Both the position numbers and the translations under genes were made by a program. From Actinomycetota bacterium (GTDB taxonomy: Bacteria > Actinomycetota > Actinomycetes > Nanopelagicales > Nanopelagicaceae), in NCBI GenBank assembly GCA_010032125.1, contig RHAU01000014.1, positions 1-9,051 of the forward strand: a stretch of DNA of 9,051 nt, read 5' to 3'. Positions within the stretch are counted from its first letter, which is position 1. The number at the start of each line of letters is the position of its first letter. The notes beneath the pieces are model-generated. The model made no database searches, was not told the DNA's origin, and saw only the letters and a program-made list of their open reading frames with translations. This document shows, piece by piece, positions 6,567-9,051 of the stretch.

Positions 6567-7847
6567 ATGACAGTACGCAAGACCGTTCTTCCGAGCGGTC
6601 TTCGTATTGTCACTGAAGAAGTAGCTGGAGTACGAAGCGCAGCTTTTGGTATCTGGGTAAATATTGGTTCCCGCGATGAGAGTGCAAAGGTCGCAGGCGC
6701 ATCACATTTCCTTGAGCATTTACTTTTTAAGGGCACTACGAGCCGAAGTGCATTGGACATTTCTGCGGCAATCGAATCCGTTGGCGGAGAGATGAATGCC
6801 TTCACCAGCAAGGAATACACCTGCTTCTACGCCCGCGTCATCGATACTGATCTACCGATTGCTATAGATGTTATTTCAGACCTCATCACATCCTCTGTTG
6901 CGCGCCCTGAAGATGTCGATGCAGAACGGAAGGTGGTTCTTGAGGAAATTGCCATGCGCGACGATGATCCATCTGATCTGGTCCATGAATTATTTGCTGA
7001 AACTTTTTATGGCGAAACTCAACTTGGAAAGCCAATTCTGGGCACCACGCAGTCGATAAAAAATCTCTCCAGAAATTCAATTTTCAATTACTACAAAAAG
7101 AATTATCAACCACACGATTTAGTCGTATCTGTAGCCGGAAATATTAAACATAAGAAAGTTGTCGAATTGGTCACGAGGGCGCTATCTCGCGATGCATTCT
7201 TGGATGTACCCACCCGTGATTTCAATCTGCGACCTGATGCTCAGGTACGAAGAAAAAGTAAAGTGAGCGTTGGTCTACTAAATCGGAAGACTGAACAAGC
7301 ACATCTCTTTTATGGGTTGCCAGGAGTAGCGCGAAATGATGAGCGCAGATTTGCCATGGGCGTTCTTTCTGCTGCGTTAGGTGGTGGAATGTCCTCTCGA
7401 CTCTTTCAAGAAATACGAGAGAAACGTGGTCTTGCCTACTCGGTCTATTCAATGTCTCAACAATTTGCCGGTTCTGGCTTTGTCGGTTTCTATGCCGGAT
7501 GCAACCCATCGAAGGCAACGGAGGTTGTGGGAATCATCCGCGATGTCCTTCACGATGTCGCATTAAATGGATTAACGCATGAAGAATTAACTCGTGCCCA
7601 GGGTGCCGTTCGCGGTACCCTCGTCCTCAGTCAAGAAGATACTGGCTCTCGTATGAGCCGAATAGGAAAGAGTGAGTTGGTGTACGGAGATATCTTGAGT
7701 TTCGACGCTATTCTCAAAGCGGTTTCTGATGTCACGTCAACTGACATTAGAAAACTTTCAGAAGAATTCTTGACTGCGGACCCCACGCTTGCCGTGGTGG
7801 GTCCGTTTTCGAAGCGATCACCATTTGAAAAGGCAATCCGCGCATGA
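6567..7847 (+). CDS. M16 family zinc metallopeptidase (processing-peptidase type, PepR-like)
   Basis: This is a 426-residue inverzincin. The zinc motif HXXEH is HFLEH at residues 47-51 (His47 and His51 ligands, Glu50 catalytic base), with the third ligand expected at Glu127 in VVLEEI, 76 residues further, as in the family. GGEMNAFTSKEYTCFYARV (73-91) is the usual conserved strand. The C-terminal half carries GGGMSSRLFQEIREKRGLAYSVYS, whose Arg287-Tyr291 pair is typical of the substrate-binding M16_C domain. Both half-barrel domains are present, so it is a full M16B unit resembling mitochondrial processing peptidase beta. No signal peptide is seen; it is likely cytoplasmic. A homologue follows pnp in Mycobacterium (pepR) and Streptomyces. 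The start is nine bases after the pnp stop without a clear Shine-Dalgarno, and the end overlaps dapB by ATGA. The physiological substrate is unknown. Confidence 0.93.
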   Translation: MTVRKTVLPSGLRIVTEEVAGVRSAAFGIWVNIGSRDESAKVAGASHFLEHLLFKGTTSRSALDISAAIESVGGEMNAFTSKEYTCFYARVIDTDLPIAIDVISDLITSSVARPEDVDAERKVVLEEIAMRDDDPSDLVHELFAETFYGETQLGKPILGTTQSIKNLSRNSIFNYYKKNYQPHDLVVSVAGNIKHKKVVELVTRALSRDAFLDVPTRDFNLRPDAQVRRKSKVSVGLLNRKTEQAHLFYGLPGVARNDERRFAMGVLSAALGGGMSSRLFQEIREKRGLAYSVYSMSQQFAGSGFVGFYAGCNPSKATEVVGIIRDVLHDVALNGLTHEELTRAQGAVRGTLVLSQEDTGSRMSRIGKSELVYGDILSFDAILKAVSDVTSTDIRKLSEEFLTADPTLAVVGPFSKRSPFEKAIRA

Positions 7848-8590
7848 CAATCAAAGTCGGTGTACTCGGCGCACGTGGACGTATGGGCTCCCAGACATGT
7901 TCTGCAATCAAAGGCGCTTCGGATCTAGAGCTGGTTGCCTCCATTGATCTCGGTGATTCACTAGATTTGTTAAGAACAAGCTCCGCCCAAGTCGTCGTTG
8001 ATTTCACCCATCCCGATGCCGTCATGAAAAATCTTGAGTTTGCAATTAATAATGGAATACACGTTGTCGTCGGCACCACCGGCTTTGACGATGCGAAACT
8101 TAATCAACTAAAAAGTCTTCTAGCCAAGAACTCTCACGTGGGTGCACTCGTCGCTCCTAATTTCGGCTTAGGCGCTGTACTGATGATGCAATTCGCAGCA
8201 AAAGCAGCGAAATTTTTTGAATCTGCAGAGATTATTGAATTGCATCACCCAGAAAAGGCCGATGCCCCCAGCGGAACCGCAAGCCGAACCGCTGAATTAA
8301 TCTCCAAGTCTCGTCGTGAGGCAGAACTTCCTGCGATGCCTGACAAGACTAGTTCTGCTGTGGCCGGTGCGCGTGGTGCGAAAATTGGAGAAGTCCCTGT
8401 TCATTCAATCCGGCTTCGTGGACTTGTCGCGCATCAAGAAGTTCTTTTCGGTGACCAAGGAGAAACTCTCTCCATACGTCACGATTCGATAGATAGATCT
8501 GGATTCATGCCCGGCGTTCTCCTAGCAATCCGGGAAGTCGCCAAGCGCCCTGGACTTACTTTTGGCTTAGAAAACTACATGGAGCTATAG
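7844..8590 (+). CDS. dapB: 4-hydroxy-tetrahydrodipicolinate reductase
   Basis: DapB reduces 4-hydroxy-tetrahydrodipicolinate with NAD(P)H in the diaminopimelate/lysine pathway, feeding peptidoglycan synthesis. At 248 residues it has the size of the short actinobacterial enzymes. The Rossmann motif is VGVLGARGRMGS (residues 5-16); VDFTHPDA (52-59) and GTTGF (77-81) are the conserved nucleotide-site segments; APNFGLG (104-110) precedes the signature ELHHPEKADAPSGTA (132-146), where His134 and Lys138 correspond to the catalytic His159 and Lys163 of E. coli DapB and SGT binds substrate. VHSIRLRGLVAHQEVLFG is the usual C-terminal oligomerisation strand. The ATG overlaps the stop of the M16 peptidase by four bases, implying translational coupling. 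This order is also found in Streptomyces. Confidence 0.97.
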   Translation: MTIKVGVLGARGRMGSQTCSAIKGASDLELVASIDLGDSLDLLRTSSAQVVVDFTHPDAVMKNLEFAINNGIHVVVGTTGFDDAKLNQLKSLLAKNSHVGALVAPNFGLGAVLMMQFAAKAAKFFESAEIIELHHPEKADAPSGTASRTAELISKSRREAELPAMPDKTSSAVAGARGAKIGEVPVHSIRLRGLVAHQEVLFGDQGETLSIRHDSIDRSGFMPGVLLAIREVAKRPGLTFGLENYMEL

Positions 8591-8594
8591 GAGG
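8589..8594 (+). promoter_or_regulatory. Ribosome binding site overlapping the dapB stop
   Basis: AGGAGG begins within the dapB TAG (8588-8590) and lies five bases before the ATG at 8600. It is the strongest Shine-Dalgarno in the window, so the downstream redoxin can be initiated strongly on the same transcript as dapB. Confidence 0.8.
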
Positions 8595-8599
8595 AATAA

Positions 8600-8854
8600 A
8601 TGACTACTGAAATCACGATGTATGGCGCGGAATGGTGCGGAGATTGCAGACGTTCAAAGCGATTTCTAGATTCACATAGCGTCTCCTATAACTACATTGA
8701 TGTTGAAGCAGACGCTTCCGCCTCTGAGAAAGTTATCGAAATCAATGGTGGAATGCGCTCAATACCTGTCATCGTCTTTCCAGACGGTTCACATTTGACT
8801 GAGCCTTCTGATAACGATCTCAAAGCAAAGTTGGAGTCTCTAAAAATTCTCTAG
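8600..8854 (+). CDS. Glutaredoxin-like protein, probable mycoredoxin
   Basis: This is an 84-residue single-domain thioredoxin-fold protein. The redox motif is WCGDC (Cys13, Cys16) after the first strand (EITMYGAE). The cis-proline loop is RSIPVIVFPDGS (Pro56), and EINGGMRSIP followed by DGSHLTEPS and a C-terminal helix DNDLKAKLESL closely resembles mycobacterial mycoredoxin-1 in layout. Mycoredoxins reduce mixed disulfides with mycothiol in actinobacteria; a glutaredoxin- or NrdH-type role is the alternative, but no nrd genes are nearby. The CGDC active site differs from the CGYC of Mrx1 by an acidic residue before the second cysteine. The start follows AGGAGG placed on the dapB stop, so the gene ends the dapB transcription unit. 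Function is inferred from family similarity. Confidence 0.88.
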   Translation: MTTEITMYGAEWCGDCRRSKRFLDSHSVSYNYIDVEADASASEKVIEINGGMRSIPVIVFPDGSHLTEPSDNDLKAKLESLKIL

Positions 8855-9051
8855 TTCCTTCGATTCCCAATCGAACGAATTCCAATCAAGATTGTTATCG
8901 CTCCTATTGCCAGCAATCCTGTAGCGGCAAGGAGAGAACCATCTAGAGTCTCGAGGATGAATTCTGAAAGAGAGACTACGAAAGCAAGGATTGCACTCGT
9001 CACAAGTACCCACGATCTAACTTTGGTGTACATCCACATGCAGGTAGCAAT
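8851..9051 (-). CDS. Small hydrophobic membrane protein, open to the right edge
   Basis: The minus frame is open from the window edge to a TAG at 8853-8851. The first ATGs in the window are at 9039 and 9033; neither has a recognisable Shine-Dalgarno and four further codons remain open upstream, so the start may lie outside. From 9039 the peptide is 62 residues with two predicted membrane spans (about 10-29, beginning WVLVTSAILAFVV, and 35-54, LLAATGLLAIGAITIL) joined by a short acidic loop (ETLDGS) and a basic tail (RSIGNRRN). The positive C-terminus suggests a cytoplasmic tail and hence both ends inside. I do not recognise a family. It may be the C-terminal end of a larger membrane protein. 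It converges on the mycoredoxin-like gene with overlapping stops. Confidence 0.5.
   Translation of the reverse strand: MATCMWMYTKVRSWVLVTSAILAFVVSLSEFILETLDGSLLAATGLLAIGAITILIGIRSIGNRRN

Noticed and set aside
1..9051. CRISPR arrays, insertion sequences, tRNA or rRNA genes, phage genes or a defence system
   Set aside because: No spaced direct repeats, transposase motifs, tRNA-like cloverleafs or foreign-looking coding region were seen; coding is nearly continuous with housekeeping genes.

Overview
This window is a stretch of core bacterial genome, almost entirely coding on the + strand, and it suggests a low-to-moderate-GC actinobacterium. The evidence for that is the protein sequences and the context: an IF2 with an actinobacterial-type Gly/Arg-rich linker and N-terminal domain, a PNPase closely resembling my recollection of the Streptomyces enzyme over long blocks, an Actino-pnp-like structured leader, a mycoredoxin-like glutaredoxin, and the order rpsO-pnp-M16 peptidase-dapB, as in Streptomyces. 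GC looks to be around the high 40s percent by eye, far below Streptomyces or Mycobacterium. A streamlined freshwater or marine lineage (for example the acI/Nanopelagicales type) would fit, but this is inference. Layout: (1) 2-3886 is a tightly coupled translation and cofactor block: infB (5' end outside the window), rbfA, truB and ribF, each joined to the next by a TAATG, ATGA or TGATG overlap. (2) 3887-3998 is an untranslated leader with inverted repeats, followed by rpsO (ribosomal protein S15). (3) 4269-4410 is the rpsO-pnp spacer. It can fold into a long-range stem resembling the Actino-pnp element and also offers a competing hairpin next to the pnp ribosome binding site. (4) 4411-6557 is pnp. 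Its 5' end is broken: about 46 nt of expected coding sequence (the conserved ETGRLA-type segment) is missing, and the reading frame changes at a T6 run that is also a perfectly phased -1 slippery heptamer. (5) 6567-8854 holds an M16 zinc peptidase, dapB (overlapping by ATGA) and a mycoredoxin-like gene whose Shine-Dalgarno overlaps the dapB stop. (6) A minus-strand two-helix membrane ORF, open to the right edge, converges on the mycoredoxin gene and shares a CTAG in which both stop codons lie. How the genes work together: infB, rbfA, truB and rpsO serve translation initiation, 30S maturation and tRNA modification; ribF makes FMN and FAD; PNPase degrades RNA; DapB makes lysine and peptidoglycan precursors; the mycoredoxin handles thiol redox. 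No mobile element, CRISPR array, tRNA, rRNA or foreign-looking island was seen. The window is mostly housekeeping. The points worth a second look are the pnp 5' lesion with its slippery site and the two structured leaders; I found no convincing novel multi-gene system.
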